NCBI GenBank assembly: GCA_905211345.1
Contig: CAJMAO010000002.1
Location: 1-64,000, forward strand
Origin: an uncultured Prevotella sp.
GTDB taxonomy: Bacteria; Bacteroidota; Bacteroidia; Bacteroidales; Bacteroidaceae
Reading direction: 5' to 3'
DNA length: 64,000 nt
Position numbers and translations under genes: made by a program. Every line of letters begins with the position of its first letter. The stretch's first letter is position 1. The notes below the pieces were generated by a model that did no database searches, was not told where the DNA came from, and worked only from the letters and a program-made list of their open reading frames with translations. Shown piece after piece: positions 34,538 to 42,643 of the stretch.

Positions 34538-35083
34538 ATGGAAAAAGCAAATGATTTGACAATCGTCCGCAACGGCGGCATGACATCGCTTGAAATAGCT
34601 GAAGTTACAGGAAAGCAACATTTCAATGTCATGCGAGACATTCGCAACCTGTTAGACCAAGGTGTATCACAATTCAATTTTGAGTTATCATCCTACAAGC
34701 AACCACAACCGAACGGAGGCTACAAGGACGTACCCTGCTATAACCTCACACCCAAAGGCTGCCTTATTCTCGCATCAGGCTATGACGCATTATTAAGGGA
34801 GAAAATCATAAACAGACTTGAGGAACTTGAAGTGGAGAAGCGCACTAATTACCGTCTGCCCAAGCCCGACGACGGCTTCATGAGCGTGCTTGCCAGCATC
34901 CCCGACAGGAACTCCGCCGTGTACCACGGCATTCTCGACAACCAAGTGCTGCGTCTCTCGCTTCACGCATACAGCAGCGTTGACGAGCTGCTGAAAATAA
35001 TTGACAATGCCGTGTCAGAACTTGCTGACATACGCAAGGAGGCCGTGAAAATCAAGGACACTATCGGCGACATCTTATTTTAG
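34538..35083 (+). CDS. Rha-family phage regulatory protein
   Basis: The 181-aa protein carries the Rha (phage regulatory protein) domain in residues about 10-100: MTSLEIAEVTGKQHFNVMRD, SSYKQPQPNGGYKDVPCYNL and GCLILASGYDALLREKIINR. The C-terminal part is a helical extension with acidic heptads. Rha proteins are found in temperate phages and interfere with lytic growth in hosts lacking IHF, in the P22-like case. Here the gene starts a small module that recurs at 59-60 kb. Confidence 0.82.
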   Translation: MEKANDLTIVRNGGMTSLEIAEVTGKQHFNVMRDIRNLLDQGVSQFNFELSSYKQPQPNGGYKDVPCYNLTPKGCLILASGYDALLREKIINRLEELEVEKRTNYRLPKPDDGFMSVLASIPDRNSAVYHGILDNQVLRLSLHAYSSVDELLKIIDNAVSELADIRKEAVKIKDTIGDILF

Positions 35084-35108
35084 TAAACTATCTTAAAATC
35101 AATACATT

Positions 35109-35432
35109 ATGAAGTTCCAAGACATAGATTTAATCAAATACGCCGGTGACAAGGCGCGTGACAGATACGAGTATATGAACGACGAGGAAATAATGAAAGA
35201 CCTGCTTGACAGCCTCAAAGACCTGTTGATGACCATAAAGACAGGCTACGACAACGAGGCCATTTCGCGCGTCCTGTCTTTCTACCTCCTAAACAGCCCT
35301 GACATGAAAAACGAGAAAAACAGGGTTGTATCCGCATTCGGGCAAGTGCAAAACACGCTTGACGCTGTTGTTCGCAATTCCGAAAACCTCTCGCTCGTCT
35401 GCAATGTCGTAGACAACCTCCTGGACGAGTGA
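35109..35432 (+). CDS. Hypothetical protein, paralogue of the 60,079 gene
   Basis: The 107-aa helical protein begins MKFQDIDLIKYAGDKARDRY. The protein at 60,079-60,402 has the same length and shares the start (MKFQDIDL), EN/YMNDEEI-type and LSFYLLNS segments and the overall pattern. Both follow a Rha-domain gene and precede a CCCCTGCC hairpin and an iteron array. Function unknown; the pairing with Rha suggests a partner protein. Confidence 0.75.
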   Translation: MKFQDIDLIKYAGDKARDRYEYMNDEEIMKDLLDSLKDLLMTIKTGYDNEAISRVLSFYLLNSPDMKNEKNRVVSAFGQVQNTLDAVVRNSENLSLVCNVVDNLLDE

Positions 35433-35459
35433 GGTTATTGTTTATTTTTGTGTTCTTTG

Positions 35460-35492
35460 CCCCTGCCGTCCGTGAGGATAGCAGGGGTTTTC
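35460..35492 (+). terminator. Intrinsic terminator before iteron array A
   Basis: CCCCTGC (35,460-35,466) pairs with GCAGGGG (35,481-35,487), followed by TTTTC. A similar hairpin is at 60,521-60,552. Confidence 0.75.
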
Positions 35493-35519
35493 TTTGGTAT
35501 ATATTCCCCAACTTTCCCT

Positions 35520-35970
35520 ATGCGTCCAACAAAACGACCAACAAAGGCTGAAAATCGACCAACAAAACGACCAAGTTCTAACGTCTGTAAATGTTTACAT
35601 ATCAACAAATTACACATATCCACATTTCTAAACCGTCCAACAAAACGACCAACAAAGGCTGAAAATCGACCAACAAAACGACCAACCCCTGCCAAGCAAT
35701 CGACCAACGCCCTGAAATAAAACGACCAACTTCAAGTGTGCATAAAGCGTTATATATCAACATTTTGCAGACATTATCAAATAAAAACGTCCAAGCCGCC
35801 AATAAAAACCGTCCAAGAAACCGTCCAAGACGATAAGAAAACTTTTATATCAATAATGTGCCAAACGTCCAAGTAAGTGCTTTGTTTTATTCATACGTAA
35901 AATGTTACATATCAACAGTTTATGCCTATTTTATTTTTACGTCGTCAAGAAAACCGTCCAACCGCGCGAA
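35520..35970 (+). repeat. Iteron-like array A: about 15 copies of CG(A/T)CCAA, possible replication origin
   Basis: GTCCAA or GACCAA preceded by C or AC recurs about 15 times, always on the same strand, including a 50-nt block repeated almost exactly (about 35,521 and 35,632). Interspersed are TATATCAACA/ACATATCAACA words. The right flank (35,985-36,050) is almost pure A+T (ATATATAGAAGATTAAGATA and similar), as in a DNA-unwinding element. No convincing gene is present; the frame that reads Arg-Pro-Thr-Lys repeats is not maintained along the array. A shorter related array is at 60,580-60,870. Confidence 0.7.
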
Positions 35971-36241
35971 AAATCGTTGACAGACAAATAAAATAATATA
36001 TATAGAAGATTAAGATAATATATATTATATAATTATTAGCTATTTGATACGTGCGTGTGCGTGCGCGCGTAAGTTTTTGCCGTCCTGACTTTGATTTGCA
36101 CCGTCACAAATTTGTGCTTGCATTACAATCCGAATTTGAATTGTAGTAAAAAATTATGCGCCGCCCTGCATATATCCAATTCATGCAAAAGCGGCGCAAT
36201 GCTGGTTATTTTTGTTCCTAAGAAGTTTCTACCTCAAAACC
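35971..36241. other. AT-rich segment next to iteron array A
   Basis: About 70 nt of nearly pure A+T sequence is followed by a short alternating GTGCGTGTGCGTGCGCGCG tract. No gene is seen. It resembles an unwinding region beside the iterons. Confidence 0.5.
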
Positions 36242-36556
36242 CTACAACTTATCCTCTCCTGCAATTACATCGGCTCCATGCGAATTTATTTGGCTGCTTT
36301 TGAACATAGTGCCCACTCCTGTAAGCAGCCATTCTGCCGACACGTCGTAGTCTGCCACGAGATACGACAGCCATTCCACCTTTACGAGCCGCTTGTCAGG
36401 CTCTTTGCGCAGGGTGCTTAAATTCCAGCCGTTGATGCTGTATTTTTCAGAAAACGCCCTTACGCTTTTCAGTTTGCGTTGCATCGCCAGCGTGTCAAGC
36501 GCAAGGAAGAAGCGTTTTGTCACCGCGATGCCTTCAGGCGATATGTTAAGTTTCAT
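36242..36556 (-). CDS. Phage regulator-like protein with helix-turn-helix
   Basis: The 104-aa protein (MKLNISPEGIAVTKRFFLAL) has a helical N-terminal half, SVRAFSEKYSINGWNLSTLR as a possible DNA-binding helix pair, and the C-terminal YDVSAEWLLTGVGTMF. That ending is also seen, as RLEWLITGEGEML, in the neighbouring repressor and is typical of Bacteroidota phage repressor-like proteins. It follows the repressor gene by 28 nt and is probably in its operon. Confidence 0.7.
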   Translation of the reverse strand: MKLNISPEGIAVTKRFFLALDTLAMQRKLKSVRAFSEKYSINGWNLSTLRKEPDKRLVKVEWLSYLVADYDVSAEWLLTGVGTMFKSSQINSHGADVIAGEDKL

Positions 36557-36584
36557 GCCCAGTAGTATTTGCCGTCTATGTAGA

Positions 36585-37058
36585 TTAAACAGATTTCGCC
36601 GTCTTTATGCTTGCCGGATTGTCACCGGCCAGTTTCTCGAAGCAGCGTGCAAGATGCTCGTATGCAGTCCTCAACTTGCGCAGTTCCTCGTCTTTCTGCG
36701 CGTTAATCTCCACAAGTCTGTTTATCACATCCATAGCATCAGTCCCTCGTTCCTGACGTTCTGTTACCACTATATCGGTACCAGCTGCATAATCCAGCAT
36801 CTCGCCCTCTCCTGTTATCAGCCATTCAAGCCTGTACATTGGTTTGGCTTTGTGTATTATGTTTGCCAACCGTGGCGATATTGTCTTTGTCTTGCCGCGT
36901 AGTACATCATACAACGATTGGGTTTGGTTTTTTACAGAACCCTTCAGTCCTATTTCCTCTGCCAGCTTTGAAGTGTTTATATTTTCGCGTTCAAGGATTG
37001 CATTGATTACTTTCTGCCCCATAGTAGGCTCTTTTTTCTCGTCCCCTGTTCCTTCCAT
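36585..37058 (-). CDS. XRE-family phage repressor (switch A)
   Basis: The 157-aa protein has an N-terminal helix-turn-helix (MGQKVINAILERENINTSKL, then SLYDVLRGKTKTISP), a YRLEWLITGEGEML segment, and a C-terminal coiled coil (AMDVINRLVEINAQKDEELR) for dimerisation. The ATG at about 37,022 (MGQKVIN) is an alternative start. It is divergent from the gene at 37,170 across a region with two back-to-back promoters and an inverted-repeat operator, the classic arrangement of a lysogeny repressor. Confidence 0.8.
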   Translation of the reverse strand: MEGTGDEKKEPTMGQKVINAILERENINTSKLAEEIGLKGSVKNQTQSLYDVLRGKTKTISPRLANIIHKAKPMYRLEWLITGEGEMLDYAAGTDIVVTERQERGTDAMDVINRLVEINAQKDEELRKLRTAYEHLARCFEKLAGDNPASIKTAKSV

Positions 37059-37075
37059 GATAAATTAAGTTAAAG

Positions 37076-37130
37076 CAAAGATATTTCTTATTATTCTATG
37101 TAGATTATTAAGAAAATATCTATATCTTTG
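37076..37130. promoter_or_regulatory. Divergent promoter/operator of lysogeny switch A
   Basis: A leftward -7 box TATCTTTG is at 37,076-37,083 (minus strand) and a rightward one at 37,123-37,130. AGATATTTCTTA (37,079-37,090) and TAAGAAAATATCT (37,109-37,121) are inverted copies that overlap both promoters, so one bound repressor dimer pair could shut both. Confidence 0.8.
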
Positions 37131-37169
37131 CATTGTTAATACTTTTATTGCATTGCAAATATAACAAAA

Positions 37170-37418
37170 ATGATTTGTATGACAAATAAGAAACACGAAG
37201 AAAGCCGTAAAATGACCCTCAAGGACTATTACGACAGCCTACCCAAGGCATCGTGCCCCAAGTCCGATTTCATCATGTCGGTTGCTAATGAATGCGGAGT
37301 TACGTACAACACAGTTGGCAACTGGATACGTGGCACTGCCAAACCGACAAAAGAGCATTACGTTGAAGTCCTGTCTAAGCATACCGGCATACCGAAGGAG
37401 GAGCTATGGAAGCTGTAG
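37170..37418 (+). CDS. Cro-like helix-turn-helix protein
   Basis: The 82-aa protein has FIMSVANECGVTYNTVGNWIRG, a helix-turn-helix in which GVTYNTVGNWI is the recognition helix, and a C-terminal helix TGIPKEELWKL. Internal starts at MTNKK or MTLKD are possible. It is the first rightward gene of switch A and overlaps the next gene by 13 nt, as expected for a cro-like early regulator. Confidence 0.72.
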   Translation: MICMTNKKHEESRKMTLKDYYDSLPKASCPKSDFIMSVANECGVTYNTVGNWIRGTAKPTKEHYVEVLSKHTGIPKEELWKL

Positions 37419-37957
37419 AGTTTTACACGCTCGACGACGAGCTTTGGTATCGCACCGCTGAAGGAACCAATGCGAGGCTTACGGAAAACGACACTGAACT
37501 CATACAGGAGTTGCTGCTTGACATTAGTGAACGTTACCCTGAAGCGTACAAGGCTTTGCTGAAAGAATACCAAAAGAGTGCCGCCAACGTAAGGTATTAC
37601 CAGTTCCTGATGGTGCGCAGGTTCTGCAAGTGCAACTTCGGCAAGTTCGATACGGCAAAGACAGACGTTTGCGGAAACTTCAACTTCGAGAAGGTTGATT
37701 GCCCGTTGCGTGGAGAATGCAAGTACGAAGATGTAATCTGCAACCCCAAGTTCAACGCGAAATTGTCAGTAGCCGAATTAAGGGTAATGAAGCTCGTTTA
37801 TGAAGGACTTGGCAAGGATGAAATATCCGAACGCCTTTTCATATCGCCAAACACGATTAAGAACCACGTCAGGAGCGTCTACGCCAAACTCGGCATCCAC
37901 GAGAAAAGCGAATTTGTGAAATACGTGAAAGAAAACGATTTATTCAACAACATTTAA
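37406..37957 (+). CDS. LuxR-type helix-turn-helix regulator
   Basis: The 183-aa protein ends in a LuxR-family DNA-binding domain (about 122-178): LSVAELRVMKLVYEGLGKDE, then ISERLFISPNTIKNHVRSVY and AKLGIHEKSEFVKY. The middle has a cysteine set (RRFCKCNFG, CGNF, CPLRGECKYEDVIC) that could bind metal or an Fe-S cluster. The gene may control the replication module that follows 12 nt later. The sensed signal is unknown. Confidence 0.78.
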   Translation: MEAVEFYTLDDELWYRTAEGTNARLTENDTELIQELLLDISERYPEAYKALLKEYQKSAANVRYYQFLMVRRFCKCNFGKFDTAKTDVCGNFNFEKVDCPLRGECKYEDVICNPKFNAKLSVAELRVMKLVYEGLGKDEISERLFISPNTIKNHVRSVYAKLGIHEKSEFVKYVKENDLFNNI

Positions 37958-37969
37958 ACACTAAGAGCA

Positions 37970-38923
37970 ATGAGTCTGATTAAGAAAAGTAATGAAATCA
38001 AGGTCGTAAAGAACATCAAGATTATGATTTACGGCCAAGCAGGAATGGGTAAGAGTACGCTTGCGTTATCCGCACCGAGACCGCTTTTGCTTGACTTCGA
38101 CAACGGTGTCAAGCGTGTGAACACAAACCATTTGGGTGACCAGGTAGGTATAGTCCAAGTTGAAAGTTGGAACGACATCCTCTATCTGCTAAGCTCTCCT
38201 AATGAACTCAACGACTTTGACTCAATAGTCGTTGACACCATTGGAAAGATGATGGATTACATCATCGCCTACCGTTGCAATGGATACCAGCCGAGAATAC
38301 AGGACTGGGGGGCTATAAACAACGATTTCAAGTGGTTCACCAACGCTTTGTCGAGCCTTAACAAAAACGTGATATTCGTAGCCCACAGGGACACGAGAAA
38401 GGAAGGCGAGGAAACTGTTTTCATCCCTGCGCTTAGGGAGAAGAACTACAACTCCATCGTCACGGAACTCGACTTGTTGGGTTATCTCGAAATGAAGAAC
38501 GAAAACGGATTGCAGAAAAGGACAATCACCTTCGACCCCACCAGCAGGAACGACGGCAAGAACACCTGCCAACTGCCAGGCATCATGAACATCCCGACCA
38601 TACTTGACCGCAACGGCAACGTAACAGCCGCTAACGATTTCATCGAGAAGCAAATCATCGCAAAGTACAACGCCATGATAGCAGTCAAGGAAAAGAAGAT
38701 AGCTGAATACAACGAAGTCCTATCGCAACTCAAAGACAACATCGCGCTTATCTGCGACGCCCAGTCGGCCAATATGTTTGTCAAGGATAACATCAAGGAA
38801 TACGCCAAGCACGGCAGTTCCATTGTGTTGCAGGCAAGGGACTTGTTCGGCAAGAAGGTGAAGGAACTTAAACTTGTCTACAATAAGGAAACTAAGGAAT
38901 ACGAAGACCCGGAGGCCGCATGA
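37970..38923 (+). CDS. RecA-like phage ATPase (Sak4/AAA_24 type)
   Basis: The 317-aa protein has a Walker A motif in IMIYGQAGMGKSTLAL (about 20-34), a Walker B-like FDSIVVDTIG, and VIFVAHRD (sensor) in a single RecA-type core. The C-terminal third is helical. Proteins of this type in phages (Sak4-like) anneal or exchange single strands, usually with an SSB and an exonuclease. Both appear downstream here. The start follows TAAGAGCA directly. The next gene overlaps by 4 nt. Confidence 0.82.
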   Translation: MSLIKKSNEIKVVKNIKIMIYGQAGMGKSTLALSAPRPLLLDFDNGVKRVNTNHLGDQVGIVQVESWNDILYLLSSPNELNDFDSIVVDTIGKMMDYIIAYRCNGYQPRIQDWGAINNDFKWFTNALSSLNKNVIFVAHRDTRKEGEETVFIPALREKNYNSIVTELDLLGYLEMKNENGLQKRTITFDPTSRNDGKNTCQLPGIMNIPTILDRNGNVTAANDFIEKQIIAKYNAMIAVKEKKIAEYNEVLSQLKDNIALICDAQSANMFVKDNIKEYAKHGSSIVLQARDLFGKKVKELKLVYNKETKEYEDPEAA

Positions 38924-39681
38924 ACAATGTAAATTACAGGATTTATCCTACGTTGCTCGACGGCTACCAAGACTTGCTCGACAGCGACATCATCTACGAG
39001 AGATATTGGGGGTATTCTGAAAATCCCCCTCTCTCGCTGGATGAGTTCAGGGAAAAGCAGTTCCAAGGATTGATAGACAAAATCAACCGCGTACCGTTCG
39101 AGAGCGAAGCCGCGTCAAAAGGCACTGCGTTCAACGAGGTTATAGACTGCATGGTTCAACATAGGAACTCAAAGAATGTAAGTGTCAAGAGAGTAAAAGA
39201 CGAGTACGGCAAAGTTTTAGGACTTAACGCCACGCTCAACGGAAGCACGTTTTATTTCCCCATGTCGCTTGTCCGTGAGGTTGCTGGATATTACAAGGGA
39301 GCGTTGGCTCAGCAATACGTACAGGCCATCCTGCCTACCGTTTTCGGAGACGTGCTGCTTTACGGATATATAGATTACGTGATGCCGTTCTGCACCCACG
39401 ACTTGAAAACCACCGGCAAGTATTATGTAGGCAAGTTCAAGGACCACTGGCAGCACCGTGTCTATCCTTACGCCTTGCTCAAGAACGGATGCGACGTGCC
39501 TGACTTCGAGTACAACATCGTCGAGTTAGGCAAGACGTTGTATAACACTTATACCGAGAGTTACTCTTTCGTCAAGGAGCGCGACATCCCATTGCTTACC
39601 CGGCATTGCGAGGACTTCATAAGGTTCTTGAATGATAACAGGAGTTTGATAACCGATAAAAAGATATTCAACTTACAATGA
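38920..39681 (+). CDS. PD-(D/E)XK nuclease-like phage exonuclease
   Basis: The 253-aa protein has a PD-(D/E)XK-type core: VFGDVLLYGYIDYVMPF with the first acidic residue, CTHDLKTTGKYY (D-x-K), and DHWQHRVYPYALLKNG, the glutamine motif typical of Cas4/lambda-exonuclease-like proteins. Position, with 4-nt overlaps on both sides, between a RecA-like ATPase and a DUF1351-like gene suggests a recombination exonuclease. Polarity is unknown. Confidence 0.75.
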   Translation: MNNVNYRIYPTLLDGYQDLLDSDIIYERYWGYSENPPLSLDEFREKQFQGLIDKINRVPFESEAASKGTAFNEVIDCMVQHRNSKNVSVKRVKDEYGKVLGLNATLNGSTFYFPMSLVREVAGYYKGALAQQYVQAILPTVFGDVLLYGYIDYVMPFCTHDLKTTGKYYVGKFKDHWQHRVYPYALLKNGCDVPDFEYNIVELGKTLYNTYTESYSFVKERDIPLLTRHCEDFIRFLNDNRSLITDKKIFNLQ

Positions 39682-40598
39682 ACAACGATAACACGCAGAT
39701 TGTTGAAATCCAAGAAAAGGACGTGCAGCTCGGCATAGACAAGCTGTCGCTTGGAACAATCACCACCAACATAAGACAGGTCAAGGCTTTTGTCGAGGAA
39801 ATGCTGCCGAAGTACGACACAAGCAATTACAGCACTGACGACATCCCCAAGTGCAAGGCCGACAAAGCCCTTTTGAACAAGGCGGCAAAAGCCCTTAACG
39901 ACAAGCGCATCGAGCTTGAAAAGGAATGGAGCAAACCGTTCGACGAGTTCAAGGTCACTTGTAATGAAACGGTAAAGCTCATAAAGTCGGCTGTGGCAAA
40001 GATAGACACTGTCATTCAAGCAGACGATACAAGGGTTAAGGCAGAAAAGCGCAATGCCATTATTGATGTCGCCCACAACTGCGGCTTTGATGAATTAGGG
40101 ATAGACTTGTCCCTGATTTTCAACGAGAAATGGCTCAACAAGTCAATGTCGCTCAAATCAGTTGAAAGTGAAATCAAAGGACGCATTGCCGAAATAAAGA
40201 CGGCCCTCGAAGTCCTTAGCCATTTCGACGATTACGATGCGCTTGTTGCACGCTACAAGGAAAGCCTTGACTTGCAGACCACTGTCGAATACGCCAACAG
40301 GCTTAAACTTGAGCGTGAGAAATCCGCCCCGGCCAAACAGGCTGCTGTTGATGGGACAAATCCTTGTGAGAAAAAGGAAGAGCCTGTAAACGACGTGCAA
40401 GAGCAAAGCCACGGGCACATAGAAGATGACGGTCTTGCTGACGTTATCGACGCTTTCGCAAACGCTATGGGACAGTCTGCCGCCCCTCTTGAAAACGTGA
40501 TTGTCAAGGATTTGCGGATAGAGGGGACAGCCGTAATGTTCCAAGCTCTTGAAATGTTCCTTGAAGATACTAATTTCAAGTTCACCGTAATAAGTTAG
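39678..40598 (+). CDS. DUF1351-like phage protein
   Basis: The 306-aa protein is mostly helical, with IRQVKAFVEEMLPKYD and KALLNKAAKALNDKRIELEK, then a WSKPFDEFKVTCNETVKLI segment. This helical pattern (conserved KW/EWSKPFDEFK) is that of DUF1351 proteins, found in phage recombination modules. The C-terminal part (about 250-306) is beta-rich and separated by a low-complexity linker. No enzymatic motif seen. Confidence 0.68.
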   Translation: MNNDNTQIVEIQEKDVQLGIDKLSLGTITTNIRQVKAFVEEMLPKYDTSNYSTDDIPKCKADKALLNKAAKALNDKRIELEKEWSKPFDEFKVTCNETVKLIKSAVAKIDTVIQADDTRVKAEKRNAIIDVAHNCGFDELGIDLSLIFNEKWLNKSMSLKSVESEIKGRIAEIKTALEVLSHFDDYDALVARYKESLDLQTTVEYANRLKLEREKSAPAKQAAVDGTNPCEKKEEPVNDVQEQSHGHIEDDGLADVIDAFANAMGQSAAPLENVIVKDLRIEGTAVMFQALEMFLEDTNFKFTVIS

Positions 40599-40601
40599 GC
40601 T

Positions 40602-41045
40602 ATGGCAAACCAAATAACAGGACGCATACTCTTGATAGGGGAAGTTGAGAACATCCCCTATCAAGACAAGGTTTTCTCCAAAAGGGAAGTAGTGCTTGAC
40701 TGCTCGCGTTTTGACACTATGACCGGTGAGAAAATGGAGAATTACCCAAAGTTCGAGTTCACCGGCAAGCATGTTGACGATTTGAACAACTACCAAGTAG
40801 GCCAGTTCGTAACCGTGTCGTTCGTGCTGTCAGGCCGCAAGGTCGAGAAAGACGGCAAGACAAGTTATTTCACCAACATCACAGCCTACAAGATTGAGCC
40901 GTACCAGCGTTACAATAGCGGTGTACAACAGGCGCAACCGGCCGCGCAAAATCACCAGCCGCAGACAGCCGCGCCGCAACCTGCACCGTTCCCTCCCGAC
41001 GTTGACGAACAAGGCAATCCTGCAAAAGACGACCTTCCGTTTTGA
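40602..41045 (+). CDS. DUF3127-like OB-fold protein, probable phage SSB
   Basis: The 147-aa protein looks like a single OB-fold (about 1-105; ITGRILLIGEVENIPYQ, QFVTVSFVLSGRKVEKDG, YFTNITAYKIE). A Gln/Ala/Pro-rich linker and the acidic tail AKDDLPF follow. The tail is like the DDDIPF tip of SSB, which recruits replication and repair partners. DUF3127 proteins are typical of Bacteroidota phages and elements. It follows the recombination ATPase and nuclease and is the likely ssDNA-binding protein of the module. Confidence 0.78.
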   Translation: MANQITGRILLIGEVENIPYQDKVFSKREVVLDCSRFDTMTGEKMENYPKFEFTGKHVDDLNNYQVGQFVTVSFVLSGRKVEKDGKTSYFTNITAYKIEPYQRYNSGVQQAQPAAQNHQPQTAAPQPAPFPPDVDEQGNPAKDDLPF

Positions 41046-41119
41046 TGCAGCAGACGAGTGGCAAGGCAAATCCCCTTGTCTGCTCGTTACTGACTGCTTG
41101 TCTGCTAAAAAACAATACA

Positions 41120-41560
41120 ATGGCACTTTACGACCTGAAGAACCCCTACGACCGCCAACGTTTCAAGGAAGCCGCCAACCGTCTTGTGCTTGACGGGGCG
41201 TATGTCGAGATGAAGAAAAAGAACACGCAGAGGACGCTGGCGCAGAACTCTTACCTTCACGTGCTGTTGGGGTATTTCGCCTCGGAGTTCGGCTATACGC
41301 TTGAGGAAGTCAAATTCGACATCTTCAAGAAGCTCTGCAACCGTGACATCTTCGAGCGGACAAGGACGAACAAGAGAGGGCAAATGATAAAGTACATCCG
41401 CAGCTCCACCGAGCTTGACAAGCTGGAAATGACCGAGGCCATAGAGCGTTTCAGGAATTACAGCAGTGCCGAATGCGGATTGTACCTGCCGTCGCCTAAC
41501 GAGGGCGAGGCGTTGTTTTACGCCCAAAGGCAGATAGAGCAATGCCAAGAATACGTATGA
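41120..41560 (+). CDS. NinB-like hypothetical recombination protein
   Basis: The chosen start is MALYDLKNPYDRQRF (146 aa); the track-long frame overlaps the preceding gene in another frame. NTQRTLAQNSYLHVLLGYFA resembles the N-terminal QN-containing helix of NinB/Orf recombination mediators. The rest has a basic loop (RTRTNKRGQMIKYIRSS). Function is uncertain, but its place between an SSB-like and a helicase gene fits a recombination role. Confidence 0.55.
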   Translation: MALYDLKNPYDRQRFKEAANRLVLDGAYVEMKKKNTQRTLAQNSYLHVLLGYFASEFGYTLEEVKFDIFKKLCNRDIFERTRTNKRGQMIKYIRSSTELDKLEMTEAIERFRNYSSAECGLYLPSPNEGEALFYAQRQIEQCQEYV

Positions 41561-41595
41561 GAGTTAAGAGTTAAAAATTAAAAAGTAAAAGATTT

Positions 41596-42240
41596 ATGTT
41601 GACAGATTTAGCAAACCACCGCCCTGAAAAGATTGAGTTCTGCCTCACGGAGGCGCAGAAGGAAATGTTCAAGGACGTGCTTACGCTCTGCAAGGGAGCT
41701 AAGAAAAGCCAAGAGGCGATAGACGTAATCAAGGATAAGTTCAACGCGCTGTTCCCCGACGCCGAGGTAGTCAGCCGCAAGTACGACGACTTCGAGATAG
41801 CCGCCATACGCGAGGAATACTGCGTAAAGCAGGAGAACGACGCGCCCAAGCGCAAGGAGGAGCTTGAAAAGACGCTGGCCGACATCAAGGTTATGAAGAA
41901 ACAGGCCGAGGACGCTTACAACTCCGTGCTGCTTGAGATAGCCGACCTTGCGGCCCGTGTTAAGCAGGGCACGTGCGACTTCCGCCTGCCGGCCACCGAG
42001 ACGGCGCGCATCGCCATCAACGGTCATTACCTTTATTACGCATGGGTTGACGGCGAGTTCCAGTTATGCAAGGTTGAGAAGATACCCGAATGGGACCGCG
42101 GCGGCCTGTGGGCGCAGGAGGACGCCAACCGCAAGGCGATGATGGACGTGTTCGGCGTTGAGTTCCCTGAAGTGGAGAAGCCGAAGAACATGCAGGAGGA
42201 TGACGGCAGTGACGATGACTTGCCCTTCGGCGACGATTGA
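41596..42240 (+). CDS. Hypothetical protein with SSB-like acidic tail
   Basis: The 214-aa protein has a helical first half (TEAQKEMFKDVLTLCKGAKK ... ADIKVMKKQAEDAYNSVLLE) and a beta-like second half. It ends in an Asp-rich tail DDLPFGDD, almost the same tip as the SSB-like protein two genes upstream, so both may compete for or share binding partners. No known domain. Confidence 0.65.
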   Translation: MLTDLANHRPEKIEFCLTEAQKEMFKDVLTLCKGAKKSQEAIDVIKDKFNALFPDAEVVSRKYDDFEIAAIREEYCVKQENDAPKRKEELEKTLADIKVMKKQAEDAYNSVLLEIADLAARVKQGTCDFRLPATETARIAINGHYLYYAWVDGEFQLCKVEKIPEWDRGGLWAQEDANRKAMMDVFGVEFPEVEKPKNMQEDDGSDDDLPFGDD

Positions 42241-42308
42241 CAAACACAAGATGAATTGCATATATTACCATTTCAACCGCCCATGTCGTGAGACACGGCG
42301 GTTCCCAA

Positions 42309-42513
42309 GGTGGAATGGCGGAATTAGCAGACGCAAGGAAAATTAAACATGGTTCTCGATGAAAGGTGCGCCACTACGCACGCAGAAAAGCGCACGCCTT
42401 AACCATGACCGGCGACGGTGCAGTATGTTACCTTTACAAGTCCTGCCATATCAAACAATCCCATACTGCGGCATCTTGTAAAATCGTGCAGGTGCAAGTC
42501 CTGCTTCCACCGC
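42309..42513 (+). ncRNA. tRNA-Leu-like cloverleaf interrupted by about 135 nt in the anticodon loop
   Basis: The 5' part GGTGGAA-TG-GCG...CGC reads as a tRNA-Leu-type acceptor strand and D arm (AATTAGCAGA loop). The 3' part GCAGG-TGCAAGT-CCTGC-TTCCACC is a T arm and the complementary acceptor strand (7 bp; G discriminator at 42,512). CAAGG (42,334-42,338) can pair with TCTTG (42,474-42,478) as an anticodon stem. Between lie about 135 nt with two strong hairpins: CATGGTT/AACCATG (42,348-42,354 with 42,401-42,407, extended by a GTGCGC/GCGCAC helix) and GCAGTATG/CATACTGC (42,420-42,427 with 42,462-42,469). The insert is too short for a normal group I intron. The T loop has G where U55 is expected. 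It could be an intron-bearing or decayed tRNA, or a tRNA-mimic RNA. Confidence 0.6.
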
Positions 42514-42527
42514 AAATATTCAACTTT

Positions 42528-42612
42528 CACGGATGCCGTCTTTGGCATCGATAAAGGCGGCCTTTAACCGCCTCGGATGCCGTCTAAAAAACGTTAAAAC
42601 AACATATCCGTG
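42528..42612 (+). repeat. Phage intergenic hairpin repeat (GGATGCCGTC), copy 2 (rearranged)
   Basis: GGATGCCGTC occurs twice, the second followed by TAAAAAACGTTAAA as in copy 1 at 28,281. CACGGAT at the left and ATCCGTG at the right enclose the whole element. Between are AAAGGCGGCC and its complement GGCCTTT/GCCTC. Confidence 0.65.
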
Positions 42613-42643
42613 AAAGCAAGCAATAGCATAACGAAAAAGAGCA

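Noticed and set aside
34504..34560. 18-codon frame after AAGGGCA-ATG upstream of the Rha gene
   Set aside because: Very short, overlaps the Rha start, and no conservation evidence. Could be a leader peptide but cannot be supported.
35448..35720. Arg-Pro-Thr-Lys-rich protein frame in iteron array A
   Set aside because: The repeat phase shifts along the array and a similar protein is not kept in array B. The repeats make more sense as DNA-level iterons.
35520..35970. CRISPR array
   Set aside because: The repeats are 6-12 nt, irregularly spaced and without fixed-length spacers or cas genes.
42339..42473. Group I intron in the tRNA-Leu-like gene
   Set aside because: The insert is about 135 nt, well below the size of a catalytic group I intron, and I could not find a P4-P6/P3-P7 core. 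Left as an open structured insert.
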